Shown here: positions 27,337-37,151 of the stretch, one piece after another
How the letters are laid out: each line of letters begins with the position of its first letter
Numbering within the stretch: the stretch's first letter is position 1
Source: Rhodoferax sp.
GTDB lineage: Bacteria; Pseudomonadota; Gammaproteobacteria; Burkholderiales; Burkholderiaceae_C
DNA length: 64,000 bases
Direction of reading: 5' to 3'
NCBI RefSeq assembly: GCF_030653815.1
Contig: NZ_JAURYQ010000036.1
Span: forward strand, 186,001-250,000
Notes under the pieces: generated by a model
What the model saw: only the letters and a program-made list of their open reading frames with translations
What the model was told of the DNA's origin: nothing
The model's database searches: none
Position numbers and translations under genes: made by a program

Positions 27337-27397
27337 GTCGCAGCTTGAATCCAAGTCTGTTGGATCTCGGTCGCGCCTGATGAGCCATTGAAGACAA

Positions 27398-28069
27398 CTA
27401 TTCCGGCTCACTGCGATCAAGTTGCACCAGCGTCACGACCAGACCGAGCGTGGCGAGCACAAGGAAGACGGGCCCGAATAGCCAAAAAACAAGCGGTACC
27501 GCGAAGAAAAAAGCGCGTGTGCCAGTGGCAAACAGGTTGCCTGCCCTGTTCAAGCGGTTGGCTACCGCAGTCGGCGCCAGGTTGTGGTGGGCCGCCGCCC
27601 CGGGTGCATTGATCATGAACACCACCTGATTGACCAGGCGCACGGACATCACAAAAGCAAAGAACGCAACAATGAAGTCCACCAAGAGGAAAAGTACCTT
27701 GATGATCCAGAGTTCCGCCGCATGCGTGCCTCCGATATTCAGGATATGCCAGTTTTTTGAAATCGACTCGGCCTGTCCAGACAGCGTGAGTGTGCCAATG
27801 ATCAACAGGGTTGCGGTCGAGGCCATCAAGCTCGCCCCCATGATGAAATTGCGCAAAGTCTGCACTGCCATGATGTCTTTTGAGGAATTGCCCATCACGT
27901 TGGCAACCCACAGTGACCGGGCTAGCTGATTGACACCATGAATCGTATAGGTGGGGTTTTCCTTCACCTTGCTGCGCAGCCACAGGTAATACAGCGCGAC
28001 AACACTACAACTCAAGGTGAATGCGGCAGCGTCACTGCCAAATTGATGTACCCACTGTTCGAGGTTCAT
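27398..28069 (-). CDS. DUF599 family integral membrane protein
   Basis: The 223-residue protein has about four hydrophobic segments and the family core MAVQTLRNFIMGASLMASTATLLIIG (about residues 62-87). DUF599 members have no established function. The ATG at 28069 yields a normal N-terminus. The open frame upstream overlaps the PAP2 gene and is rejected. It lies 13 bases after the PAP2 gene and is probably co-transcribed. Confidence 0.82.
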   Translation of the reverse strand: MNLEQWVHQFGSDAAAFTLSCSVVALYYLWLRSKVKENPTYTIHGVNQLARSLWVANVMGNSSKDIMAVQTLRNFIMGASLMASTATLLIIGTLTLSGQAESISKNWHILNIGGTHAAELWIIKVLFLLVDFIVAFFAFVMSVRLVNQVVFMINAPGAAAHHNLAPTAVANRLNRAGNLFATGTRAFFFAVPLVFWLFGPVFLVLATLGLVVTLVQLDRSEPE

Positions 28070-28082
28070 GTGCAGAGTCCTT

Positions 28083-28793
28083 TCAATGTTTGCCAAGCCA
28101 GTTGAACACAAGGTGGTTGACGAGTGCGACGATCCAGCAAATCCAGGCGGTCCACAAGCTGTGGCTGGGGTAGTGCGCACCACGCAGGGTTTGCGCCAAT
28201 CCCAACACCAGCCCTGAAAAAAGCACCAGCAACAACAGCCACTGTCCTCTGCGGTGCAGTCTTGCGTTGCCTGAAAATAGCCACGGCAAGGCAAGTGCGA
28301 TGAACGCCAGGGCCGAGGACGCGTGGCCCGCCGGAAAGCAATGCCCGGCACCGCCATCGCGCGTGACCCAAGTCCAATGCGACACATAGTTCGCCTTGCC
28401 GCCAAATGCCTGCAAGTCCCAGGGGCAACTGGTCTCACTGAAATGCTTCAGGCTGCTGATGGTCAGCAGGCACAGGGCGATGCCGACCACGATCTCGATG
28501 CGCTGCCAGCGGGGCAGCGTGCGAAACCAGCCGACGGGCCACCCGATCATGACCATCAGCGCCAGAAACACCACGCCAGCCAACTGCCGGCCGCCGGTGT
28601 GAAGCAGGTCCGCCAGCCACCAGTTGTCGCGCAAGGCAAAGCCCTGTTCATTGGCCAACCCATGCATCACCGCGAGGTCCAGCCCGGAGGCATCCCAGAT
28701 CAACAGACCCGTCAGGCATGACCCGGTGATGAGGGCGGTGCGCCGGGAACAAGCCCAATCGGAAAGGGTGGGCGGGTCAACTGACTGGTACAT
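28083..28793 (-). CDS. PAP2-superfamily membrane phosphatase or phosphotransferase
   Basis: The 236-residue membrane protein has the three PAP2 signatures in variant form: LKHFSETSCPWDL (in place of KxxxxxxRP), CFPAGHASSA with the catalytic His, and RGAHYPSHSLWTAW with the second His. Relatives act on undecaprenyl-pyrophosphate or lipid A phosphates. It is divergent from eptA, which modifies lipid A phosphates. The shared promoter region suggests a common role in envelope charge. Confidence 0.83.
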   Translation of the reverse strand: MYQSVDPPTLSDWACSRRTALITGSCLTGLLIWDASGLDLAVMHGLANEQGFALRDNWWLADLLHTGGRQLAGVVFLALMVMIGWPVGWFRTLPRWQRIEIVVGIALCLLTISSLKHFSETSCPWDLQAFGGKANYVSHWTWVTRDGGAGHCFPAGHASSALAFIALALPWLFSGNARLHRRGQWLLLLVLFSGLVLGLAQTLRGAHYPSHSLWTAWICWIVALVNHLVFNWLGKH

Positions 28794-28865
28794 GGGCGTG
28801 AAAGGTGGCTGGAGTGTGGGGGCGGCTTTGCCTTGATCTGGTGATTGGATTATGGGTAGCGGTGA

Positions 28866-28882
28866 GTTAACGCTGCGTTAAC
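28866..28882. promoter_or_regulatory. Tandem GTTAAC repeats at 11-bp spacing between PAP2 and eptA
   Basis: GTTAAC at 28866 and 28877 are separated by five bases, giving the 11-bp periodicity used by PmrA/QseB-type regulators and sharing their TTAA core. The pair lies 47-63 bp before the eptA start and about 73 bp before the divergent PAP2 start. The regulator is inferred, not shown. Confidence 0.5.
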
Positions 28883-28928
28883 ACTGGGTTTGAATAATCG
28901 CGTCTTCACCTTTTACCGGCACTTCCTG

Positions 28929-30632
28929 ATGACCCTCTCGCTGACTTCTCGCCGTCCGCTCCACCCGCTTTTCATGTCACTGGTTTTGGCCCTATGGTTG
29001 AGCACGGTTGGCAATGCGCCGCTGTGGTTCACCATGCTTGACTTGCCCGAATCGAACCACCCCGGTGGCTGGCTTGGCATCGCTGGCTTGGGCTTGATGG
29101 TGTTGGTTGCGACGGTGGCATTCCTGAGTCTGGTGATCTGGCCCCGCTGGCGCAAACTGGCCGGTCTGGTGCTGCTGGCGGTCGCCGCAGGCAACAGCTA
29201 CTTCATGGCCAGCTACGGCGTGGTCATCGATCCCAGCATGCTGGCCAATGCGGTGCAGACCGATGCACGGGAGGTGCGCGACCTGTTGTCGTGGTCCATG
29301 CTGCCGGTCTTCCTGCTGGGGGTGGTGCTACCGGGTTGGTGGTGGTGGCAGCAACCGGTTCAGCAGGTTCCGGCCCGGGCGCTGGTGCTCAAGCAAATCG
29401 GCCTGGCTGTGCTGGCCACCTTGCTCATGCTGGTGATGGTGTGGCTGTCGTTTGAGAACCTGGCCTCCACCATGCGCAACCACAAGTCCTTGCGCTACAT
29501 GGTCAACCCGTTCAACACGGTCTACGCCACCACGCGTTTGGTGGTGGGCCAGACAGCGCACGCCAGCCAGGCCGTGCAGCCGATGGGTGAGGATGCCACC
29601 CTGCTGGGCCGCGTCATTGATGTGAACAGGTCGCCCTTGATCGTGCTGGTGGTGGGCGAAACGGCGCGGGCCGCCAACATGGGTCTCTCAGGCTATGCCC
29701 GTGACAGCACGCCGCGCCTGAAGCAATTGCAGAACCGTGGCGAGCTGGTGTACTTTTCCAATGTTTCGTCCTGCGGCACCAACACCCAGGTGTCGGTACC
29801 CTGCATGTTCTCGGGCCTGGGGCGCGAGGGCTATGGAAAAACCGACGCGCAGTTCGAGAATTTGCTGGATGTGGTGCAACGCGCCGGCCTGGCGGTGTTG
29901 TGGCTGGACAACCAGTCGGGCTGCAAGGGCGTGTGTGATCGGGTGCCCCACACCGAAACCCGTGAACTCAAGGACCCGGAACTCTGCCCCGATGGCGAAT
30001 GCTTTGACGAAGAAATGTTGCGCGTGCTGCCCGATCGTCTGCGCCAGCTGGATACGGTTCGGCGTGCGCGCGGCACGGTGGTGGTGATGCACCAGATGGG
30101 CAGCCACGGACCCGCCTACTACAAACGCACCCCCACTGACTTCAAGGTGTTCATGCCGGAGTGCCGCAGCAATGTGCTGCAGGACTGTTCTGGTCAGGAG
30201 ATTGTCAATGCCTATGACAACTCGTTGCGTTACACCGACCACTTTCTGGGCCAGACCGTGGCGTGGCTCAAAGCTCAAAAACGCCCGACGGCGCTGGTGT
30301 ATGTCTCTGACCATGGCGAATCACTGGGCGAAAAAGGCTTGTACCTGCATGGCATGCCCTACGCCATGGCGCCCAGGGAGCAAACCAATGTGCCCATGGC
30401 CGCATGGTTTTCTCAATCCATGCTGACCCACCTGGGGTGGGACCGAACGTGCTGGCTTGGCCGGGCCACGCAGCCGATCACGCACGACAACCTGTTCAGC
30501 TCGATGTTGACCCTGACCCAGGTGAAAACCAACTTGTACAGCCCACAGCTGGACGTTTTTTCTGCTTGCCCATCCGGTCTGCGCCAGGCACAGGGCGCAG
30601 TCACGCCATGGCCCATCAGGGTTGAACTGTGA
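28929..30632 (+). CDS. eptA: Lipid A phosphoethanolamine transferase, EptA family
   Basis: The 567-residue inner-membrane enzyme has five N-terminal membrane helices (up to about residue 180) and a periplasmic sulfatase-fold domain. The nucleophile Thr lies in VVGETARAANMGLSGY. The metal ligands include YVSDHGESLGEKGLYLHGMPY and HQMGSHGPAYYKR. Disulfide cysteines are at SCGTNTQVSVPCM and SGCKGVCD. It adds phosphoethanolamine to lipid A, lowering cationic peptide binding. A TTG at 28890 could extend it by 13 residues, and ATG 28929 is preferred. Relatives are classic PmrA targets. Confidence 0.92.
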   Translation: MTLSLTSRRPLHPLFMSLVLALWLSTVGNAPLWFTMLDLPESNHPGGWLGIAGLGLMVLVATVAFLSLVIWPRWRKLAGLVLLAVAAGNSYFMASYGVVIDPSMLANAVQTDAREVRDLLSWSMLPVFLLGVVLPGWWWWQQPVQQVPARALVLKQIGLAVLATLLMLVMVWLSFENLASTMRNHKSLRYMVNPFNTVYATTRLVVGQTAHASQAVQPMGEDATLLGRVIDVNRSPLIVLVVGETARAANMGLSGYARDSTPRLKQLQNRGELVYFSNVSSCGTNTQVSVPCMFSGLGREGYGKTDAQFENLLDVVQRAGLAVLWLDNQSGCKGVCDRVPHTETRELKDPELCPDGECFDEEMLRVLPDRLRQLDTVRRARGTVVVMHQMGSHGPAYYKRTPTDFKVFMPECRSNVLQDCSGQEIVNAYDNSLRYTDHFLGQTVAWLKAQKRPTALVYVSDHGESLGEKGLYLHGMPYAMAPREQTNVPMAAWFSQSMLTHLGWDRTCWLGRATQPITHDNLFSSMLTLTQVKTNLYSPQLDVFSACPSGLRQAQGAVTPWPIRVEL

Positions 30633-31633
30633 TGTCCATTCTGCAAATGACGTCCTGGCAAGCGGATGTGCTCCCCGGTTTTGAGCAGATCACCCTGGCG
30701 GGACTGTCTGCGCCTGAGGGCGCGGTCGACGTGGTGCTGGTGCGCAGGCGCTGTGCGCAAGTTTCAAGCAAAGCGGTGCTCTATGTTCACGGCTATGTGG
30801 ACTACTTTTTTCAGACCCACTTGGCAGATTTCTACAACGCTGCAGGACTGAACTTCTATGCCATTGATCTCCGGCGCCATGGCCGGTCGCTGCGTGAGCA
30901 CCAACTGCCCAATTACACCCGTGACATGGATGAGTATCTGCAGGATGTCGATGCTGCAGTCAACTTGATGCAAAGGGAGGAACGCGTGGACTGGTTGCTG
31001 CTCAACGGTCATTCCACCGGAGGTCTGGTGGCTGCCCTGTATGCCCACCGTGGGCAACACCGCGCAGCAGTGAATGCCCTGTTCCTGAACAGCCCGTTCC
31101 TGGACATGAACCTGCTGGCCTGGCAGGAATCGCTACTGGAGCCCCTGGTGGCCGGGCTGGGTGCCCTGTTTCCGCGCTGGCAGATCCCGCACCAGGCGTG
31201 CCTTTACGGCGAAAGCTTGCATGCGGACCAGCATGGCGTCTGGCGCTTCAACACCCGGTGGAAACCAATTCAAGGCTTTCCGGTCTATGCCGGCTGGTTT
31301 CGCGCCATTCACCGCGCACAAGCAGAAGTGGCGCGCGGGCTGGCCATCGATTGCCCTGTGCTGGTGATGCATGCTGGGCGAAGTGCCTGGCTCAAGCGCT
31401 GGAGCGATGAGGCCATGGTGACGGACATCGTGTTGGATGTGACTGACATTCAACGCCTGTCACCGGGCTTGGGCCGTCAGGTTGAGCTGCGGGCCGTGGC
31501 CGACGGCGTGCACGACCTGATGCTGTCAAAACCGGAAACAAGGACGCTGGTGTTCGAGGAATTAAATGCGTGGCTGGCGCGTGTGGGGACTGCCCATGAA
31601 GTGAACGCCACGCCGGCACACACCGTAAGTTAG
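30632..31633 (+). CDS. Alpha/beta hydrolase (serine lysophospholipase-like)
   Basis: The 333-residue protein has the alpha/beta hydrolase core. VLYVHGYVDYFF supplies the oxyanion region, INLRRHG-like AIDLRRHGRS follows, the nucleophile elbow is NGHSTGG (Ser at about 131), and a late His lies in ADGVHDLML. The family resembles PldB-type lysophospholipases. The ATG overlaps the eptA stop by one base (TGATG), so the two are coupled, consistent with envelope lipid work. The substrate is not predictable. Confidence 0.85.
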   Translation: MSILQMTSWQADVLPGFEQITLAGLSAPEGAVDVVLVRRRCAQVSSKAVLYVHGYVDYFFQTHLADFYNAAGLNFYAIDLRRHGRSLREHQLPNYTRDMDEYLQDVDAAVNLMQREERVDWLLLNGHSTGGLVAALYAHRGQHRAAVNALFLNSPFLDMNLLAWQESLLEPLVAGLGALFPRWQIPHQACLYGESLHADQHGVWRFNTRWKPIQGFPVYAGWFRAIHRAQAEVARGLAIDCPVLVMHAGRSAWLKRWSDEAMVTDIVLDVTDIQRLSPGLGRQVELRAVADGVHDLMLSKPETRTLVFEELNAWLARVGTAHEVNATPAHTVS

Positions 31634-31702
31634 CTGAGCAACCAAGGGTTGGCGCCGATCAATGCAAGCGCAACCTGCGCTGCCTGATGGACTGCGTCCG
31701 GG

Positions 31703-32452
31703 CTAAGGCCGGTGCGGGTCGATCCAGTTTTTGGCGTCGTTCAACACCGGGTGCCAGACCAGCAACAGCAAGAGCACGGACAGGGGCACGGTGGCGATGT
31801 AGCCAATGTGCTTGAAGCCAATGGCGCCGACCAGGCCGCCAATGAAAAAGCTGCTGATCAGCTTGGCCAGCAGGCTCAATTTCTGGCGGTTGGCGCGCAC
31901 CAGGGTGTCGCGGTTCAGGCGGTTGATGTAGAGCAATTTTCCCAGCTCAATGCCCAGGTCGGTGACCAGACCGGTGACGTGGGTGGTGCGGATCTCGGCG
32001 TGGGATATTTTGGTGATGACAGCGTTTTGCAAGCCCATGATGAAGCACAGCACCAGCACCGTCAGGGGCACAAAAAGCACGCCGAAAAAGCTGATGCCGG
32101 AACCAAACAGGCCGAACAACAGCAGCAGCGCCGATTCCAGCAGCAAGGGGCGGCCGTAAGCGCTTTGCAGATTACGGCGCAGTCCCCAGTTGACCATCCA
32201 GGCGCTGGTCATGGCGCCGCCCAGGAAGGCCAGCAGCGACACGAGCGCAGCCAGTGCCAGATAGGCCTGGCCGGTGACCAGGTTGTCGGCCACGGAGGAC
32301 AACATGCCGGTCATGTGCGAGGTGTATTGCCCCACCGCCAGAAAGCCGCCGGCATTGGTGGCTCCCGCCACAAAACACAGCGTGACGCCCAGGTGCAGGT
32401 TGCTCTGGGCGGTGCGTTGCACCGCCGTCCAGCCGCGCAGCAGGGGGATCAT
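31703..32452 (-). CDS. DUF1275 (YoaK) family membrane protein
   Basis: The 249-residue protein has about six membrane helices and the DUF1275 pattern: FVAGATNAGGFLAVGQYTSHMTGMLSS at the N-terminus and FIMGLQNAVITKISHAEIRTTHVTGLVTDLGIELG in the middle. The function is unknown. The ATG at 32452 restores the family N-terminus; the open frame further upstream overlaps metG and is rejected. It starts 13 bases after the metG stop. Confidence 0.9.
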   Translation of the reverse strand: MIPLLRGWTAVQRTAQSNLHLGVTLCFVAGATNAGGFLAVGQYTSHMTGMLSSVADNLVTGQAYLALAALVSLLAFLGGAMTSAWMVNWGLRRNLQSAYGRPLLLESALLLLFGLFGSGISFFGVLFVPLTVLVLCFIMGLQNAVITKISHAEIRTTHVTGLVTDLGIELGKLLYINRLNRDTLVRANRQKLSLLAKLISSFFIGGLVGAIGFKHIGYIATVPLSVLLLLLVWHPVLNDAKNWIDPHRP

Positions 32453-32465
32453 GCTGTCCCTTGGC

Positions 32466-34559
32466 TCAATGCACCCGCATGCCCGGCTGGGCGCCCGGGA
32501 AGGGCTCCAGCACATAGATGCCGGGCTGGGCTTTTTCGTCGGCGTGGCTGGCGGCCAGCACCATGCCTTCACTGACGCCAAACTTCATCTTGCGCGGCGC
32601 CAGATTGGCCACCATCACAGTGAGTTTGCCGAGCAGTTGCGCCGGCTGGTAGTTGCTGGCAATGCCTGAAAAGACATTGCGCAGCCGGGGTTGGCCGGCC
32701 TCATCGAGCTCGCCGACATCCAGCGTGAGTTGCAGCAGTTTGGAGGAGCCCGCAACCGCCTGGCAGTCGACAATTTTGGCAATGCGAAGGTCGATCTTGG
32801 CAAAGTCGTCAATACCGATGGTGGGCGCCATGGCCTCACCACCCGGCAGTGCGACTTCAGGCGCAGCCACTGGTTCAGGCGCTTCGAACAAGGCTTCGAG
32901 CTGCTTGATGTCAACACGCTGCATCAGGTGCTGGTAAGTCCCAATCACATGGCCGGCTGGCATGGGTTGGACAATGTTGGCGTAGTTGAGCGGTTCGATG
33001 TTCAGGAACGCCTCTACTTGTTTGGCCAGTGCGGGCAGCACGGGTTTGAGGTAGCAGGTCAGGATGCGGAAGGCCTTGATGCAGACGGTGCAGACGTCCT
33101 GCAGACGGGCTTCCTGGTCGGGTTTTTTGGCCAGGTCCCAGGGCTTGTTGGCGTCCACATAGGCGTTGACCTTGTCGGCCAGCTGCATGGTTTCGCGCAG
33201 CGCCTTGGCGTACTCGCGGGCTTCGTACAACGCTTCAATGGTGCTCACTTCACTGCGCAGCTGGTGCAAAAGTGCCGCACCGTCTTCGGTGACCTCGCCC
33301 AGCTTGCCTTCAAAGCGCTTGGTGATGAAGCCGGCCGCACGCGACGCGATGTTGATGTACTTGCCGATCAGGTCGCTGTTGACACGGGCCATGAAGTCGT
33401 CGGCATTGAAGTCGATGTCTTCGTTGCGTGCGCTCAATTTGGCCGCCAGGTAGTAGCGCAGCCACTCGGGGTTCATGCCTAAGCTCAGGTACTTGAGCGG
33501 GTCCAGGCCGGTGCCGCGGCTCTTGCTCATTTTTTCGCCGTTGTTCACCGTCAGGAAACCGTGCACAAAAATGTTGTCGGGCGTCTTGCGGCCGCTGAAA
33601 TGCAGACAGGCCGGGAAGAACAGGGTGTGAAAGGTGACGATGTCCTTGCCGATGAAGTGGTACTGCTCCAAACCCGGGTTGGCCATGTAGGCGTCATAGT
33701 CCTGGCCGCGCTGGCCCAGCAGGTTTTTCAGCGAGGCCAGGTAGCCGATGGGGGCGTCCAGCCAGACGTAAAAATACTTGCCCGGTGCGTCCGGGATCTC
33801 GATGCCGAAGTAGGGTGCATCACGGCTGATGTCCCAGTCGCCCAGACCTTCGCTGGTTGACCCGTCCGGGTTGGTGCGCACGGTGAACCATTCCTTGATC
33901 TTGTTGGCCACCTCGGGTTGCAGTTTGCCGTCCTGCGTCCAGCGTTGCAAAAATTCTACGCAGCGCGGGTCGGACAGCTTGAAGAAGAAGTGCACCGAGT
34001 TGCGCAGTTCGGGCTTGGCTCCTGACAGCGCCGAGTAGGGCTTGATCAGGTCGGTGGGCGCGTAAACCGCGCCGCAGTTTTCGCAGTTGTCGCCGTACTG
34101 GTCCTTGGCGTGGCACCTGGGGCACTCGCCCTTGATGAAGCGGTCCGGCAGGAACATGCCCTTGTCCGGGTCAAAAAACTGCTCGATGGTGCGGGATTCG
34201 ATCAGCGAGCCGCCAGGGTTGTCGCGCAGGTCGCGGTAAATCTGCTGTGCCAGTTCGTGGTTTTCCGGGGCATCGGTGCTGTGCCAGTTGTCAAAGCCGA
34301 TGTGAAAACCGTCCAGGTAGGGCTTGCGACCGGCGGCAATGTTGGCGACAAACTGCTGTGGTGTGAGGCCGGCTTTTTCGGCGGCAATCATGATCGGTGC
34401 GCCGTGGGTGTCGTCGGCACAGACAAAATCGACCGCATTGCCCAGCATGCGCTGGTGCCGCACCCAGATGTCGGCCTGGATGTACTCCATGATGTGGCCA
34501 ATGTGGAAATTGCCATTGGCGTAGGGCAGGGCAGTGGTGACGAAGAGTTGGCGGGGCAT
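32466..34559 (-). CDS. metG: Methionyl-tRNA synthetase
   Basis: The 697-residue class I synthetase has the HIGH motif as [10 protein letters not shown] (about 16-25) and KMSKS ([11 protein letters not shown]). A zinc knuckle is formed by [20 protein letters not shown]-terminal tRNA-binding domain (about 590-697, [17 protein letters not shown]...) promotes dimerisation, as in the E. coli-type enzyme. Length and motifs are complete. Confidence 0.98.
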   Translation of the reverse strand: MPRQLFVTTALPYANGNFHIGHIMEYIQADIWVRHQRMLGNAVDFVCADDTHGAPIMIAAEKAGLTPQQFVANIAAGRKPYLDGFHIGFDNWHSTDAPENHELAQQIYRDLRDNPGGSLIESRTIEQFFDPDKGMFLPDRFIKGECPRCHAKDQYGDNCENCGAVYAPTDLIKPYSALSGAKPELRNSVHFFFKLSDPRCVEFLQRWTQDGKLQPEVANKIKEWFTVRTNPDGSTSEGLGDWDISRDAPYFGIEIPDAPGKYFYVWLDAPIGYLASLKNLLGQRGQDYDAYMANPGLEQYHFIGKDIVTFHTLFFPACLHFSGRKTPDNIFVHGFLTVNNGEKMSKSRGTGLDPLKYLSLGMNPEWLRYYLAAKLSARNEDIDFNADDFMARVNSDLIGKYINIASRAAGFITKRFEGKLGEVTEDGAALLHQLRSEVSTIEALYEAREYAKALRETMQLADKVNAYVDANKPWDLAKKPDQEARLQDVCTVCIKAFRILTCYLKPVLPALAKQVEAFLNIEPLNYANIVQPMPAGHVIGTYQHLMQRVDIKQLEALFEAPEPVAAPEVALPGGEAMAPTIGIDDFAKIDLRIAKIVDCQAVAGSSKLLQLTLDVGELDEAGQPRLRNVFSGIASNYQPAQLLGKLTVMVANLAPRKMKFGVSEGMVLAASHADEKAQPGIYVLEPFPGAQPGMRVH

Positions 34560-34593
34560 GGAATGGGCTTTCAGGACAAGAGCGTGATTTTAC

Positions 34594-35901
34594 TCAGGGC
34601 AGGCGCAGCGGGTCACTGCGGCGGTCCGGCTCGGTTGGCAGCCCCGCCGGCGCCGCCCCGGACGCTGAACCGGGGTCTGTCCAGTTGAAAAATTGGCAAA
34701 TCTCGACCCGTTGGCGCTGGGCATCGGCGTAACCCAGCGCCATCAGTTCCCGGGTGTAGCCGGGCTCGAACAACAGGTAGCTGGCCAGCGCAGCGCCCTT
34801 GATGTCGGCCGCATGCGACGACACGCCCACGCCACCCAGCAGGCTGCGCACCGCCCTGGGTAGCTCATCCACATGGCGCGCGGCAATGTGGTCGAGCCGC
34901 TGGGACGGCGAAATCAGCAGCAGGTTCACCGGCCGCAGGGTGCTGGCGCTGCGCAGTTCGGGCGGCACCAGGCTCAGGGTCTGGTTGACGCGGCGAATGC
35001 GTTCCACATCGACGGCCAGGGCATCGAGAAAGATGTTGGACAGCGCATGACCGGCAATTTGTGCCAGCGTCGGGTACAACGCCTCGGCCACGACGGTGGG
35101 CTGCGTTCGCGGCTCGTGCATCAGGCCGGCACCAATCACGCAAATGCGCTCGGCGCCCAGATGGATGGCGGGTGCGATAGGTGCCGTCTGGCGCATGGAA
35201 CCATCACCAAAAAAGGCGGTCTGCCCTTCAATGGGCAGCGCCATCGCGGGAAAGATGAACGGGATCGCGCTTGAGGCCAGCAGGTGCTGGTGGGTGATTT
35301 TGTCGCGCAGGCCGCGGCGGTGCGAGCGCGCCCAGGGGATGAGTTGGCGCTCACCCTGGAAAAAGGTGATGTGTTCGCCCGAGCTGTAGCTCGACGCCGT
35401 GACCGCCAGCGCCCGCAGGTGGCCTTTGCGGATGAGCCAGGGCAGGCGCTCCAGCGGCACCCATTGCTTGAGCAGTTCGGCCAGCGGCGTGTTGTCGAGC
35501 AGTGACTTGGGCTTGAGCCGGCGCCACTTGGCAATCAGCCAGCCCATGGACAGCAGCGTCATCCAGCTGGCACCGCTGCGCAGCATGCTGACCGAGTCGG
35601 CGCGGTACACATCCTGGGCATGAAAATCGCGCCAGATGGCCACCAGCTTGCGCACCGTGTTATCAAAATCATCACAACCGCAGGCCAATGCTGAGGCATT
35701 GAGCGCGCCGGACGAGGTGCCGCCGATGATGGGGAACGGGTTGCCATCGTTCATGGCACCGCAGTCACGCCGCAGGTCCGCGATGGCTTCGAGCACGCCC
35801 ACCTGGTAGGCTGCGCGGGCGCCGCCGCCGGTGAGCATCAGGGCGGTGGTGGCAGGGGGGGCGAGGGGAGATTCCGAGGGAGCGAAGGGGTCATGGGGCA
35901 T
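34594..35901 (-). CDS. Patatin-like phospholipase
   Basis: The 435-residue protein has the glycine-rich oxyanion motif LMLTGGGARAAYQVGVL (about 22-38), the catalytic Ser in GTSSGALNA (about 63), and the dyad Asp in FFGDGSMRQTAP. These are complete patatin catalytic parts, so it likely hydrolyses membrane phospholipids or fatty acyl esters. There is no signal peptide. The ATG at 35901 is used and the TTG at 35925 is discounted. It lies 34 bases before metG on the same strand. Confidence 0.88.
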   Translation of the reverse strand: MPHDPFAPSESPLAPPATTALMLTGGGARAAYQVGVLEAIADLRRDCGAMNDGNPFPIIGGTSSGALNASALACGCDDFDNTVRKLVAIWRDFHAQDVYRADSVSMLRSGASWMTLLSMGWLIAKWRRLKPKSLLDNTPLAELLKQWVPLERLPWLIRKGHLRALAVTASSYSSGEHITFFQGERQLIPWARSHRRGLRDKITHQHLLASSAIPFIFPAMALPIEGQTAFFGDGSMRQTAPIAPAIHLGAERICVIGAGLMHEPRTQPTVVAEALYPTLAQIAGHALSNIFLDALAVDVERIRRVNQTLSLVPPELRSASTLRPVNLLLISPSQRLDHIAARHVDELPRAVRSLLGGVGVSSHAADIKGAALASYLLFEPGYTRELMALGYADAQRQRVEICQFFNWTDPGSASGAAPAGLPTEPDRRSDPLRLP

Positions 35902-36042
35902 GGTTTGATTATCCGCAGGGGTCAAGGCCGACGTGTCAACCCGTGGCCTAGGGGGAACCCGGGGGTGGGTAAACCCCGATTTGCCGAGTTCAATAAGGTC
36001 AAGCTTATCTTCGCTAGACTAGAGCCTCAATAGGAGAACCAA

Positions 36043-37134
36043 ATGGCAGTAGTTGAGCAGACCGTGCTGGAGGCCCTCAAGGGCGTGATCGATCCCAACA
36101 CCGGACGTGATTTTGTGTCGAGCAAAGCCGTCAAGAATTTGACCGTGACCGACGGCGACGTGGCCTTTGATGTCACGCTGGGTTACCCCGCCAGGAGCCA
36201 GATTCCGGGCTTTCGCAAGGAACTGATTGCCGCCGCCAAAAGCGTGGCGGGCGTGGCCAATGTGTCGGTCAACATCGTCACCAACATCACGGCGCATGCC
36301 GTGCAGCGCGGCGTGGCCTTGCTGCCCAAGGTGAAAAACATCGTCGCTGTGGCCTCGGGCAAGGGCGGCGTGGGCAAGAGCACCACGGCGGTCAACCTGG
36401 CGCTGGCGCTGGCGGCCGAGGGCGCCAATGTGGGCATTCTGGACGCCGACATCTACGGCCCCAGCGTGCCGATGATGATGGGCATCGAGGGGCGACCCGA
36501 AAGTGACGACGGCCAGACCATGGAACCCATGGAAAACTATGGCGTGCAGGTCATGTCGATCGGTTTTTTGGTGGCGCAGGACGAGGCCATGATCTGGCGC
36601 GGCCCCATGGCCACCCAGGCGCTGGAGCAGTTGCTGCGCCAGACCAACTGGAAAGACCTGGATTACCTTATCGTCGACATGCCGCCAGGCACCGGTGACA
36701 TCCAGCTCACCTTGAGCCAGCGTGTGCCCATGACCGGCTCGGTGATCGTCACCACGCCGCAGGACATCGCCTTGCTCGATGCCAAGAAGGGCATCAAGAT
36801 GTTCGAGAAAGTGGGCGTGCCGATTCTGGGCATCGTGGAAAACATGGCGGTGCACGTGTGCAGCAACTGCGGCCATATTGAGCATATTTTTGGCGCCGAC
36901 GGCGGCAAGAAAATGGCCACGGAATACGGCATGGACTACCTGGGCGCCTTGCCACTCGACATGCAGATTCGTCTGCAGGCCGACAGCGGCAAGCCCACCG
37001 TGGTGTCGGATCCCGACAGCGAGGTGGCCGGGCTTTACAAAGCCGTGGCGCGCAAGGTGGCCTTGGCCATTGCCGCCAAGAACAAGGACTTTTCCAGCAA
37101 GTTTCCCAGCATCAAGATTTCCAAGGAAACCTGA
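36043..37134 (+). CDS. apbC: Iron-sulfur cluster carrier ATPase ApbC/Mrp
   Basis: The 363-residue protein has an N-terminal MIP18/DUF59 domain (about residues 1-85) and a P-loop domain with the deviant Walker A KGGVGKST (about 107-114). It keeps DADIYGPSVPMMMG, IVDMPPGTGD and the cluster-binding CxxC in HVCSNCGHIEHIFG. It carries and delivers [4Fe-4S] clusters to apoproteins. AGGAG precedes the ATG. Confidence 0.96.
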   Translation: MAVVEQTVLEALKGVIDPNTGRDFVSSKAVKNLTVTDGDVAFDVTLGYPARSQIPGFRKELIAAAKSVAGVANVSVNIVTNITAHAVQRGVALLPKVKNIVAVASGKGGVGKSTTAVNLALALAAEGANVGILDADIYGPSVPMMMGIEGRPESDDGQTMEPMENYGVQVMSIGFLVAQDEAMIWRGPMATQALEQLLRQTNWKDLDYLIVDMPPGTGDIQLTLSQRVPMTGSVIVTTPQDIALLDAKKGIKMFEKVGVPILGIVENMAVHVCSNCGHIEHIFGADGGKKMATEYGMDYLGALPLDMQIRLQADSGKPTVVSDPDSEVAGLYKAVARKVALAIAAKNKDFSSKFPSIKISKET

Positions 37135-37151
37135 AGCGCCAGGGTGGGGGG

